Source: Hyperoplus lanceolatus
Taxonomy: Eukaryota; Chordata; Actinopteri; Uranoscopiformes; Ammodytidae
Assembly: GCA_026929865.2 (NCBI GenBank)
Contig: JAMBYZ020000011.1
Span: forward strand, 27,240 to 91,239
DNA length: 64,000 nucleotides
Reading direction: 5' to 3'
Positions 1 through 10,450 of this stretch are shown here, piece by piece. Position 1 is the stretch's first letter. Every line of letters begins with the position of its first letter. Below the pieces are notes generated by a model. That model was not told the origin of the DNA. It worked only from the letters and a program-made list of their open reading frames with translations, and ran no database searches. The translations under genes were made by a program, and so were the position numbers.

Positions 1-550
1 ACTCTGATTGACCCTAAGCACACACGAATTAGAGAACTGACACATGTGGAACTTATACTGACCCATAGCACTGTAAGGTTGCAGAAGTGAAACGTGGAAA
101 GAACTTTGGTTGACCTTAGAGCGGACACACACACACTTAGAGATTAGATTGACAAAGGGCCCCCTCTTTATGCACCTCGACAACATGCACACATCATCAC
201 TGATAAGAAGAGGAAGATGAACCCTGGAAGAGAGAGAGCCGGTTTGAGTGGCCATACTCAGTGCTCGCACCCAGGCCACGTACAGTAGAATACGCCCCGC
301 CTGCATCATGTTTTGATTTTGACCTATGGGACCTCACAAGAGGAATCTCTATATATACTATGCGCAATATTGTCTAAGCGCCTTTTCTTTGAGAACTTAA
401 CTCTAGGTTGACTTCTCATGTTAAGGACCGTGCACGCTTAACTGTGCGGAGCCATCTATTCTGCTTTTTGGTGAAATTCACTTTATTAACTTTACCTCCT
501 GACTGGAAACTCTGTCCTTCACGCATCCTGGTTGACTTAATTTCACAACA
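1..550 (+). mobile_element. 3' part of an LTR retroelement (probable LTR)
   Basis: The sequence up to 550 is absent from the paralogous segment near 29.29 kb, while from 551 onward the two copies align, so 550 is an insertion edge. The inserted DNA ends in ...cacaaca, has a TATA-like run (tatatatac, about 352-360) and has no open reading frame, which fits the right end of an LTR. Its left end lies outside the window, so solo LTR and 3' LTR cannot be told apart. No target duplication can be tested. Confidence 0.5.
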
Positions 551-723
551 AATTAGCTAACATTAACCTCATAAGATACTTGAACATTTGGTATTTATTT
601 TGAGCCCAACAAAGTCAGTATCTCTCCCCACCACCCAAACTCGACATTAATTACAACTCCATCCTGTCATTTAAAACCATAAAACGTCCATATGTAGTGC
701 TTAAACGTTAGCAGACAGATCTG

Positions 724-1587
724 TAGTGATGGCAGTCTGACACTGAAGCTTCGATACGTGCTTCAAACCCTGACCTACAATTCCCAAGAAGCACTGTTTC
801 GAAGCTTGCTTCAGTACGAAAAAAAATCACGTGACATATGACGTCCGAAGCAGCAACTGCTTCGTTGCCTGAATCACTTGACTGGTCCGCGGCTCGGAGG
901 AGAAGCTTTGAGCTATAAAAGAAACCGGCTCAATCCATAAGCCGTTGAAAAACTAAGGCAGCCTACCTCAATACAAATCTTTGAGTGTTCCCCATCCCAC
1001 ATAATTAAGAGTTAGGCTACTCAAGCACACCCAGCCAACCTTGCCCAAAGCCAGCCTGTCACCGCGGCACGGCCAAATTATTTAATGGAAAAAATTATCA
1101 CACAATCGGCGCTACAACCGTTTTCGGTAGTTGTGTCCAGTATGTAATAAAACTATTCGAAATGTCAATTAGATTAGGCTAGGGGATAGCACACCGACTG
1201 AGGTGTGGAGGTTCGGGGTTCGAATCCCGGTCGGTGGCAGAGGTCATTATATTGTAGGTTTTTATGAAATGCTGTTTCAATTATATCCTAGCCTAAATCA
1301 GTTAGCCTATTTGGACATGGGCTAGGCCAATCCTTTTAAGAACAATTTAGACATCTGTATTTTGATCAATCTTTATTCGTGAATAGATCATGATATTGAG
1401 TATTTGGGTTTGTGGGGTGTGTGTGTGCGTCAAATTATTTTAAAAGCAGGGATACTTTGAATCCACTGCAGCCTCGCACTTCGCCAGCAGAGGTCACTGT
1501 CACTGAAGCTTCGAGTAATGAACCTATTTTCGAAACATTGGCTCAACTGGTTCAATGCTTCATAAAAGCCTCATTTGCCCATCACTA
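724..1587. mobile_element. Non-autonomous hAT-type element (864 bp)
   Basis: The element begins TAGTGATGGC and ends GCCCATCACTA, imperfect inverted termini, and is flanked on both sides by the 8-bp duplication cagatctg (716-723 and 1588-1595). The twin segment at 29.46 kb carries a single cagatctg and no insert, which gives exact boundaries. Inside are subterminal motifs of the type GAAGCTTCGA near both ends. No transposase is present. An 8-bp duplication is characteristic of the hAT superfamily. Confidence 0.9.
1182..1240 (+). other. tRNA-like relic with B-box inside the hAT element
   Basis: The stretch contains a near-perfect Pol III B-box (GGTTCGAATCC) within a CGGG/CCCG T-arm hairpin, preceded by a short tRNA-like 5' region. 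It lacks a full cloverleaf and is too short for a tRNA gene. It is probably a captured tRNA or SINE head. Confidence 0.4.
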
Positions 1588-1751
1588 CAGATCTGCGATG
1601 ACTCACCGTGACAGTAGGCCGCAACAGAGTGTAGCGCAGCGCGAACGTGAAGCTGACGTAGAGTTGGATTGTTTGAGGCGTTCAGGTACACTCGGGAAAT
1701 CTGGCATTACATTACACAGCTTGTACAATTATACTTATCGTTATTTTTTCG

Positions 1752-1792
<41 letters not shown>

Positions 1793-2539
1793 TTACACTT
1801 TTTCAACACCATTTTCCAAGAAATGAAGAATTGCAACTTGGGGAATAAATTGCCGTCGTCTCCCACAATTCAAGAACTTCTGTGTCCTGTCCTTCTCTAC
1901 CCATACCAACCAATAAAACACAACGCAGAGTCCCAGGGTTATAGAGAGGCAGCGGGACATTTGGGTTACATCAACATAACAAATACAATGAATGGCATTA
2001 TTTCACATTGTGTCAATTTAAGAAAACGTTTCAAGAAGTAACATTGAAACAATAATTACGTGAGGCGAAATAAAAGTTGATTTCGTGTTTTTCCGTTAAT
2101 GAGCCATTCTAATACAAGTGTGTGTGCAACCGGAATCACTGTGCTGTTTCCTTCACCTGTTAATATAGCCTATCAATTTGTCATTATTTCTCTCATGCAC
2201 AGACTAAATAAACAATGCTACATAGGCTATGTTATATATATATATGTATGCCTAATTATGATAAAGTAGGATATCGTTTTCTGGTCGAATTCAAACTGTA
2301 ACAGTTGATTTTTCCAATCCTAACAAGGTTTATTCCATAGTAAACAATAGCCTTCTTAATAAAAACGAATAGTAATAGCCTTCAACTGAAATTAAAAGTA
2401 CATATTAAAACCCATTTGTGGCAACTGTATGATTTTTTTTATGCAGAGAAATACAACGTAAATGTTTTAGAATGAAAAGTACTAATGTGCAAGAAAGCAT
2501 TCTGTTTCTGCCTACCAATCCCCCATTCTCTCTCTCTCT

Positions 2540-3417
2540 AAATGAAATGAAGACTTGGATGAGTCTTCTGAGTCATGACAGTAAGACAGAAGGTATAGTG
2601 TTTGGGCGTGTAGAATGTTATGCCGACTGTATTGCTGCTCTACTCCCATCCCTGGGTTTAAAAAACTGCTCTGTCATTAAGAGCCTTGGTGTCATGTTTG
2701 ACAGAGATTTTAAATTTGAAAAGCAAATTGGCTCTGTAGTCAAAGGTGCCTTCTTCCAGCTGAGACTTCTGGCCAAGGTAAAACCTTACCTCTCTCCCAG
2801 TGACCTGGAGAAGGTTATTCATGCCTTCATTTTCTCAAGACTGGATTATTGCAATTCACTGTATGTAGGTTTAGACCAGCGCTCGCTGCGTCGCCTGCAG
2901 CTTGTACAGAACTCAGCTGCTCGTCTTCTGACAGGCACAAAGAAGCGGGAGCACAGAACCCCTGTTCTAGCCTCCCTGCACTGGCTTCCGGTCCGCTTCA
3001 GAATAGATTTTAAGATCCTGATGTTTGTTTTAAATGGTATGGCCCCCGTGTACTTGGCGGATCTCATACAGGTCCATAGACCAAGCAGAGCTCTGAGGTC
3101 TGCAAACAGCTTATCTCTGGATGTGCCAAACAGCAGGCTTAAAACTAAAGGCCATCGTGCATTCTCCGTGGTTGCCCCGAAACTTTGGAACAGCTTACCA
3201 CACCATATTCGCTCATCTGAGTCTCTGGAAACCTTCAAGTCCACTCTTAAAACTCACCTTTTTTCACAGGCTTTTACGTTTTAATGAATTGTTTTGTGTC
3301 ATTGCTGTAAGTGTTTTTTAATGTGTGCTGTTGTATTTTAATTTATGTATTTTATGTAAAGCACTTTGGTGAATTTAGGTTCTTATAAGGTGCTATATAA
3401 ATAAAAGTGACCTTGAC
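2540..3417 (+). mobile_element. 5'-truncated L2/CR1-type LINE fragment
   Basis: An ORF running to 3284 encodes the C-terminal part of a LINE ORF2, downstream of the reverse transcriptase core. Typical strings are FIFSRLDYCNSL, LHWLPVRFRIDFKIL and PSRALRS, followed by a short 3' UTR with ataaataaa. The corresponding part of the large LINE at 21.6 kb shows the same order of motifs. The fragment sits inside the (TC)n tract of the repeat unit. The same tract is uninterrupted at 53.5 kb, so this insertion is private to copy 1. It lacks endonuclease and catalytic RT motifs. Confidence 0.85.

Positions 3418-3482
<65 letters not shown>
3418..3482. repeat. (TC)n microsatellite
   Basis: An almost pure TC dinucleotide tract that ends the LINE insertion. 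The homologous tract occurs in every unit copy (GA at 33.75, 36.97 and 42.41 kb; TC at 53.5 kb) with different lengths. Confidence 0.95.
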
Positions 3483-3486
<4 letters not shown>

Positions 3487-3666
3487 TCATATTTTTATCT
3501 TGACCTGCATATACAGTCAATGTTTGCATAAAACATAAATCATTTGCTCCCTTTAATGTTTTATACAATTATACACATGTTGGTGAGTAATTGTTTTACA
3601 TTTTCTATAAATTCATTATCTAACACTTTTCAAAAGCAGTAGGATTAAATGTTAATTATTTGGGGC

Positions 3667-4168
3667 TGTTACGCGCTCCCACCTTTTTGCTCCTCCCTCC
3701 TCTTCCCTCCTACACTCTCTCACTCTCAGGTGCTCTGGAGCTTGATTGGCGGCAGGTGCTCCTAATTAGGTGGGGCTTAAAGGCTGGCCTGCGCCGGTCT
3801 CTCGCTCTCTCTCCCTGCCTGGCTGCCTGGAGGACGGTGTGCGGCTGACCTGCTGCGGCTGCTGGTTGTCGCCTTAGGTTTGTTGGTTTACTTATGGGGG
3901 GGCTGCTAGACGGTGTTCTTCTTGTTTATCGTAGTTTAGAGGGGCCGGGGTTATAGTTTAGCTGGAGGAAGACCTGGGCAATATTGCAGTCAACTGTGCT
4001 GCCCCAGGTTTTCCTCCCGTTTTCCTTTTTATTTGCAGCCTCCTGCTTGAGTTGTGTTGTGGGATTATTTTGTAATAAATCACCTTATTACTTGGATTCA
4101 TGGTTTCCTTTGGTTTATTTTCATGTTTACTGGCCGGCTAAACGAGCCTGGGATGGCCGGCCGTAACA
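3667..4168 (+). mobile_element. Solo LTR (502 bp)
   Basis: The insert starts TGTTACG and ends CGTAACA, a perfect 7-bp inverted terminus with canonical TG...CA. It is bounded by a 5-bp duplication ggggc (3662-3666, 4169-4173). Copies at 33.57, 36.78, 42.24 and 53.70 kb show the uninterrupted site. A polyadenylation-like aataaa lies near 4073. No internal retroelement genes remain, so this is a solo LTR, probably of a Ty3/Gypsy-like element. Confidence 0.9.
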
Positions 4169-4543
4169 GGGGCAATAATTAATGGCTCTGGATGACATGA
4201 ACCCATGTAAGAAAAACCTACGCCCAACATGTTTTAGCACTAACCGTAGACCTACCTTTTATAAAAGTATGTCCCACCCCCTTCTTTAAAACTGTGTTAT
4301 TTTAGTATTTACTTTGTCTACAATGCTGATTTAATTCTAGGATTTATTTGAGCAGGGTGCACTCTGGATAAAGAAAATGTATAGTGCTATTGTAACATGT
4401 TCTTCCTTTTACTTTTATAGAGTCTACACTTTCAACATATTCGGGGTGAGTAACTTTATTCTATAAACATTTTACAGGCACAATTTTATTTCCATCATTT
4501 TGTTGATGAAACTCTGATAAACTCTGATTCTTTTTTTCAATAG

Positions 4544-4695
4544 AATAAAACTAAAGTAATAAGAGGAATACAAATTTCACGGATGTGTGAGGACCTGGCC
4601 AGCAACAAAAACCGCAATGTCTGGGCGGACAAAGGACTTTGGGGTGAAATATGCATAGGACTTGGCATTCCAAATAGTATAACAAATTGAAAAAG
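4544..4695 (+). pseudogene. Decayed copy of the GLWG-type exon (unit copy 1)
   Basis: After an acceptor (ttcaatag) the frame reads NKTKVIRG, then MCEDLASNKN, then GLWGEICIGLGIPNS, and hits TGA. About 24-30 bp present in the other copies (encoding RKR.HQAH) is deleted before the AAAAAG|gtgtgt donor. Intact relatives lie at 40.83, 41.68 and 54.08 kb. The protein family is not recognised. Confidence 0.75.
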
Positions 4696-4832
4696 GTGTG
4701 TACTTATCATATTGAGCTATTAAGTCAATGATGTGTAAACTCTAGCATCACATTTAGGGGGGCACACAGCCTTACATTAATGCTGGTTGTGTTTCTTTCA
4801 AAGCCCACATCGCCAGTGTGCCCATCCTCCCC

Positions 4833-4884
4833 CCCGGCTCCAGGCGGTGAGCACGCGGGATTTTAACCACTAGACTGCCAGGGA
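4833..4884 (-). pseudogene. tRNA-Glu-like 5' fragment
   Basis: On the minus strand it reads TCCCTGG, then TCTAGTGGTTA (A-box), then a GTGCTCACCGC anticodon-arm region. This matches the 5' two thirds of a vertebrate tRNA-Glu(CTC). The T arm and the 3' acceptor strand are missing. A second copy sits at 41,341-41,390 in the matching place of unit C. Confidence 0.6.
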
Positions 4885-5130
4885 TTCTCTCAAATAAAAA
4901 TTGTTCTTCTTAAACCCACCGTGTTCAGCGTTTCACTTCTTCTAAACGTATTCTTCTATTTTATGAATCCTGTTTAGGTATGAAATGTAACACTTTATAT
5001 TTGATTCAGATAATCATTCACCACTTTTAGGCAGAATATATCTTTCACAAGTTATTTATTTCAGTTTCATGCAGCCTTAAAACGCCTGCGTTAAATCCGG
5101 GAAGGAATTAGAGCATATTCTCTCCTTACC

Positions 5131-6476
5131 GAGAGGTTAGTTGTATGAGGTTGTGTGTGTTTTAAATCAGTAATGTGCCGTAGTGTGGAGTCAATGTACT
5201 TACCTCCCCGGGGGGGAAACGATCTCTTTGTAGAAAAAACCTATACCTAAGGTCTTTCTGTTCCAGCTATAAACTAATTCAAACTGAGGCTTTACAACAT
5301 TTAAGGGATTTTATTTACAAAATACAAGAGAGTATAGAAATATTACATAAAATGGACAAGAAAGGAAATGAAAAGAGGTTTATATGCCTATAAACTCATC
5401 AAAACGGAGTTTTTGCTCATTTCCCCTAGTAGATGTTTTTCTTGGTATTTTTCACATTTTGTCAAAGCCCAAGACCAGAGTTAGTGCATGCACTCCGATT
5501 TTAAACTTGCGCTCTAGCCCTATATAAAATACATCCCGCTAAGTCTGTAAAAATGGTCTGGATTTAAGGAAAATTGTTAACGAATCTAGTCAGTAAATGG
5601 GAGAACTTGTCTCTACCCAATCTCCGTTACTTCCAAACACCATTCTATCAGACTCCTATTCTAATAATCCCCACCTAAAGTTTTAGAATTTTACCAAGTC
5701 ATCTGTGTTTTAAGGAAGTGTTTAAAAAGACTCTGCCTCTAAGTTCTTCGAAGTCAAAATTCTTTCAGAGTATTTTGGACTCAAAGTTTTTCTTCTGCCT
5801 CCATGGTTAAAGGGACAGAGTGTGCTGGAACAGAGCGTGACTAACTATAGAGTATATAGTAGTACCTGCAAAAAGCGGCCCAAAAAGGCCTTGTCCTGCT
5901 TAGAACGAGCTGTTATATAGTAATCTGAGGACCAATGAGACTTGGAAGAGAAGAGAGGGAGGAGTGAAAAAGGCACAGCTGCACGGGGGAACCAGGTAGC
6001 CCCCTTCCTATGGCCAGATAATCCCCCCCCCTTCCTCTACTCCCTCCTATGATCCCAGAACACCTGCACGGGTGAACCCCGGTAGCCCCCTCCCTCTACT
6101 TTATCCTACTGTATGGCCATATAAGGTCCTTCCTCTTCCTCTGGTCAGCTTTTACCCTGAGTCACACTCTATTCTGTTTCATTAAAATGATCCTACTTTT
6201 ACCTATGACAAAAAGATATACAAATGTCACAAGATATGCACAAGTAATAAGTTGCATCAAGGTCACCTCACTCAACACTGTAAACCGTTTTTTTTATATT
6301 CAAGTTTAGGTATAGTATTTAAACTCAAAGCAAACAATTTCTCAATACAGCTGGTTTATTTATCACAGTATATCAATGTTTAAAAAATCAAAGCATGTAT
6401 ACCGATTCAAACAATGTAAATAGGTCTATAGTCAATGAGGTACAATTATATGCAAATCAGGTATATAAATATAATG
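5131..6476. other. AT-rich intergenic stretch, nothing recognised
   Basis: No ORF with recognisable domains and no terminal repeats or tRNA were found. It contains short C-runs near 6025-6035 and ordinary low-complexity sequence. Confidence 0.6.
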
Positions 6477-6689
6477 TACAGTATCTCACAAAAGTGAGTA
6501 CACCCCTAACATTTCTTCAAATATTTCATTATATCTTTCCATGCGACAACACTGAATAAATGACACTTTGATACAATGTCAAGTAGTCAGTGTACAGCTT
6601 GTATAACAGTGTAAATTTACTGTCCCCTCAAAATAACTCGACACACAGCCATTAATGTCTAAACTGCTGGCAACAAAAGTGAGTACACC

Positions 6690-7540
6690 CCTAAGAAAAA
6701 ATGTCCAAATTGGGCCCAAAGTGTCAATATTTTGTTTTGCCATCATTATTTTCTAGCACTACCTTAACCCTCTTGGGCATGTAGTTCACTAGAGCTTCAG
6801 AGGTTGCAACTGGAACCCTCTTCTACCCATTCATGACGACATCAAGGAGCTGGTGGATATTAGAGTCCTTGCGCTCCTCCATCTCCCGTTTTAGGATGCC
6901 CCAAAGATGCTCAATAGGGTTTAAGACTGGAGACATGCTTGGCCAGTCCATAACCTTTACCCTCAGCTTCTTTAACAAGCCAGTGGTCGTTCGGAGGGGT
7001 GTTTGGGGTCGTTATCATGTTGCAGTACTGCCCTGCGGCCCAGTTTATGAAGGGAGGGGATCATGCTCTGCTTCAGTATGTCACAGTACATGTTAGAATT
7101 CAATGAACTGTAGATCCCCAGTGCTGGCAGCACTCATGCAGCCCCAGACCATGACACTCCAACCACCATGCTTGACTCTAGGCAAGACACACTTGTCTTT
7201 GTACTCCTCACCTGGTTGCCGCTCCACACTCTTAACACCATCTGAACCAAATAAATGTATTTTGGTCTCATCAGACCACAGGACATGGTTGCAGTAATCC
7301 ATGTCCGTAGTCTGTTTGTCTTCAGCAAACTTTTTGTGGGGTTTCTTGTGCATCATCTTTAGAATAGGCTTCCTTCTGGGATGACAACCATGCAGACCAG
7401 TATGATGCAGAGTGCGGCGTATGGTCTGAGCACTGACAGGTTGACCCCCCACCCCTTCAAGCCCTTCAGCAATGCTGGCAGCACTCATACGTCTATTTTC
7501 CAAAGCCAACCTCTGTGTACGACGCTGACCATGTGCACTC
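6690..7540 (-). pseudogene. Tc1 transposase, N-terminally truncated and frameshifted
   Basis: The minus strand encodes the middle of a DD34E transposase: the end of the helix-turn-helix region (SAQTIRRTLHHTGLHG), the first catalytic Asp in WSDETKIHLFG, and GGWSVMVWGCMSA. The frame stops after LQFIEF near 7093. Downstream of this the homology continues (NMYCDIL, LQHDNDPKH with the second Asp, then a PIEHLWG-type Glu region) with a frameshift and a stop in the tail. The usual start and first helix-turn-helix are missing because the inverted arm begins near 7543. Confidence 0.85.
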
Positions 7541-7544
7541 AACC

Positions 7545-7894
7545 TTCGTAAACTGGGCCGCAGGGTGGTATTGCAACATGATAACGACCCCAAACACACC
7601 TCCAAGACGACCAGTGGCTTGCTAAAAAAGCTGAGGGTAAAGGTTATGGCCTGGCCAAGCATGTCTCCAGACCTAAACCCTATTGAGCATCTTTGGGGCA
7701 TCCTCAAATGGAAGGTGGAGGAACGCAAGGTCTTTAATATCCACCAGCTCTGTGATGCTGTCATAAATGGGTGGAAGAGGGTTCCAGTTGCAACCTGTGA
7801 AGCTCTAGTGAACTACATGCCCAAGAAGGTTAAGGCAGTGCTGGAAAATAATGGTGGCCACACAAAATATTTACACTTTGGGCCCAATTTGTAA
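7545..7894 (+). pseudogene. Inverted copy of Tc1 transposase C-terminus
   Basis: The plus strand encodes LQHDNDPKHTSK (second catalytic Asp), then SPDLNPIEHLWGILK (catalytic Glu), and ends KYLHFGPNL before a stop at 7892. It is better preserved than the minus-strand version at the other end. It has no promoter or N-terminus of its own and is the right arm of the foldback. Confidence 0.85.
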
Positions 7895-8120
7895 ATTTTT
7901 TCTAAGGGGTGTACTCACTTTTGTTGCCAGCAGTTTAGACATTAATGGTTGTGTGTCGAGTTATTTTGAGGGGACAGTAAATTTTCACTGTTATACAAGC
8001 TGTACACTGACTACTTTACATTGTATTAAAGTGTCATTTATTCAGTGTTGTCCCATGGAAAGATATAAAGAAAAATGTGAAGAAATGTGAGGGGTGTACT
8101 CACTTTTGTGAGATACTGTA

Positions 8121-9320
8121 TGTCTTAGTTTTAGCAGTAGTACAATTACACAAGTCTAGTAAACAATAACAGATAATAGTTAATGTGCAGTCAAGTGTGA
8201 AGATAGCTGCAATCAAAACAAACCCTTGGGGACAAACTTAGTTTCACAGCAGGAAGTCCAGGAACAATAGTGTACTAGTATAAAATATGGATTTTCAGTC
8301 CAGTTATCTCTTGTGTTTATTACTTTCCAATTATATCCAAAGTGTATGATGTATTTTACAATCAAAATGTGTATTTATTCAAAAATGTTTATGTTCAAAC
8401 CTATGTTTATCCAATTTGTGAGTTAAGAAGAGTTAAGCCTCTCAGAGTTATTTTCAAAAGACTGGTTGCTTTTTAAAATGGTTACATAAAAGGTGTGTGC
8501 AGATAACTTTTTCCAAAAAATTGTCCAGAAAATATTTCATAAAGCAGTTCTTAAAATAGTTCTTAAAATGTCCAAAACAGATCTCAAATGTCCAAAGCAG
8601 GTCTCAAAAATTTCCAAAACTTTGTCAAAAGATAGAGTGGATAGATGGAGAGGTGGAGCAAGATAGATATATCCAATACTGTGTAGAGAGAGCCAAAACT
8701 TGTCAAAAGATAGAGTGGATACAATTAGAGGTATAGAAAGGTAGAGGGTCCAAAATCAATGACAGAGCGGTAGATGGGATAGGAGAGCCAGAACACCAAA
8801 TGATAGGGGAGAGGAGACAGCAGGGCACCTGTAAGACACAATGGAAACATAAATTAGACAGTTGTTTCAATAGAAGTCATTCAGATAAGACACTTCAACC
8901 CAAAAGCTAAACATCATTAAAAACCTTTTTCTTCAAATGAATATTTATTCTTTGAGTAAAATAATAACACAAAATACTCTTATTATTACTGAATTTGTAG
9001 TTTCTGCTTCATGTTAATGACACTGGTGCCATGAAATGTACTCAGTGTGGATCTGTTTAAGTCCTGTGTTTCCCTACCACTTTATTAAGTAAGGGAACAT
9101 TACCTTATTATCTTGACTGGAGTCTTTTCAGATATTAACCATGACTCCAAAGTCCCCTGCTCTCCACATACATTTAAAGTCATGTTGAAAAAGTATTTCA
9201 TTGTTTATTGAAGGAGTAGTATGTAACTGTTCATAGACCTCCGTCAGCGTATTGATATGACAGAAAATGATCTCTGAGTACAATGACTTACATCCATAGC
9301 AACGGCCATTATCCTTGATA
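8121..9320. other. AT-rich stretch without recognised genes
   Basis: No domain-bearing ORF was found. Short local duplications such as tgtccaaaacag and agatagagtgga recur between 8540 and 8740. Confidence 0.6.
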
Positions 9321-9321
9321 G

Positions 9322-10110
9322 AAATAATGGACCTAAGAATGCCATAATTGACCAATCAGAACAGAGAATGTATCAGTGCTATGGTTTAACTGTGTATAAG
9401 ACATCTTCAGGGCAGACCACTTATTCAGAAAAACATTACATTCCACAGGTGAACTTACCACAGTGTCACCAACAGTGATAGACTGCAGCTAGGAGAGACA
9501 AGACAGAGGGAGACAAAAGAGATGTTCACTTTCATTGCTGAAAAACAGCAACTCACAGCTAGGGCTTTGACTCCGAACTTTGGTATCCAAACATAATTTG
9601 AATATCAAAAAATAAATCAATATGCCAACAAATATACTGATAATGCGACCAACTATGTCAATGGTGTAGAGAGCTACTTGAGGATCACGGATATCCCGTG
9701 CATGGCTCACATAATTAACCTGGCCAGTGTATTGAGAGCAGAAGTGCTGGGGCTCACTTACAAGCTTCACTGTGCGTGCGTGCGTGCGTGTGTCTGGTTG
9801 GCTGTGAGCTAATCTCTTTGTTTGGGCAGCTCTCTGCCACACACACAGCTAGAAATAACTGACCTAAAAATGCCATGATTGACTAATCACAACAGAGGGT
9901 GTTTAAGTGCCATATTATAACTGACATCTTCAAGGCAGACCATTGATTCAGACAAACATTACATTCCACAGGTGAACTTACTGCACAGCTGCCACAGTGT
10001 CACCAACAGTGATAGACTGCAGCTAGGAGGACGCTGCAAGGGGAGACAAGACAGAGGGAGACAAAAGAGATTTTACTGTCATTGCTGAAAAACAGCAACT
10101 CACAGCTCAT
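9322..10110. repeat. Imperfect direct repeats (about 250 bp, 530 bp apart)
   Basis: Bases 9322-9560 and 9850-10,110 share the order: accaatcagaacagag-like start, cattacattccacaggtgaac, gtgtcaccaacagtgatagac, and a gctgaaaaacagcaactcac end. A weaker third copy of the tail lies at 10,330-10,450. The spacer starts tagggctttgactccgaac, which looks like a MITE terminus. Minus-strand splice-like signals are present, but no continuous coding frame is shared between copies. Confidence 0.65.
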
Positions 10111-10450
10111 TTCAATCCAAACTGTGTTCAGTTTTGGTTTGTCATTTATTTACTAATATATTTTACTGTCTCATATTTCCATCCCTTAAATACTATACAG
10201 TATATGCCGGTTACTGCAGCTACTTTTTACTTAGTAAATAGGTAGGTTGCAGTAATAGGTCATTCTAAACCGTAAATCAATAAAATATCAGTTTAATTGT
10301 AAATACCAAAATTCATGTGTGTGTGAACTTACAGTCAGTAGTCAACGACGGGATGTGATCTGCAGTTGGAGACATGGAGCAGGAGCAGTGGAGGGAGGGA
10401 GAGAAGGAGAGTTTTAGTTCACATACGAAAAACAAACTCACAGCTCATTT

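Larger units (their letters stand above)
551..1820 (+). repeat. Segment duplicated at 29,286-29,740, split here by a hAT MITE
   Basis: Bases 551-723 followed directly by 1588-1820 align almost base for base with 29,286-29,740, including a (CA)n tract, and both copies end at the same ttttccaag. A short open stretch starts at the ATG at 1598, but the conserved block shows no recognisable domain, so I do not call a gene. The 29 kb copy lacks the inserted element and is the empty site. Confidence 0.85.
2077..5130 (+). repeat. Copy 1 of the KIFC1-proximal repeat unit (plus orientation)
   Basis: From the ttgatttcgtgtttttccg motif to about 5130 this follows the same order as the inverted units at 33-42 kb and the plus-strand copy at 53.07-54.3 kb. 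The order is a GA/TC microsatellite, an AT-rich block, a conserved exon, and a Pro/Thr/Ser exon. It keeps flanking sequence at 1980-2076 that also recurs at 47.47-47.57 kb. It is interrupted by a LINE fragment and a solo LTR that the other copies lack. Its exon carries a stop, so this copy is not functional. Confidence 0.85.
6479..8118 (-). mobile_element. Rearranged Tc1/mariner element with 576-bp foldback arms
   Basis: The termini are CAGTATCTCACAAAAGTGAG and its reverse complement, flanked by TA on both sides (6477-6478, 8119-8120), as expected for Tc1. A second internal copy of the AAAAGTGAGTACACCCC motif lies about 200 bp in, giving the usual IR/DR arrangement. The right arm (about 7543-8118) is an inverted copy of the whole left arm (about 6479-7054), including the transposase C-terminal coding region. 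The middle 488 bp encodes the central transposase. The true N-terminal end of the gene has been replaced, so the element cannot make a complete transposase. Confidence 0.9.

Noticed and set aside
1182-1240. Functional tRNA gene
   Set aside because: Only the T arm and B-box are convincing. There is no acceptor stem or anticodon arm.
3383-3568. Short ORFs rich in Arg-Glu repeats here and at 42.3 and 53.4 kb
   Set aside because: Translations of GA/TC microsatellites.
9500-9545. Possible signal-peptide exon (ATG after a gtttttcag acceptor) in the 9.3-10.1 kb repeats
   Set aside because: The second copy has an in-frame stop and the third does not keep the frame. Too little support for an immune-receptor-like gene.
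9489-9842. Minus-strand ORF with a membrane-like segment (IISIFVGILIYFLIF)
   Set aside because: It spans a repeat spacer that starts with a MITE-like terminus and is not present in the sister repeat copy. No continuous gene structure.
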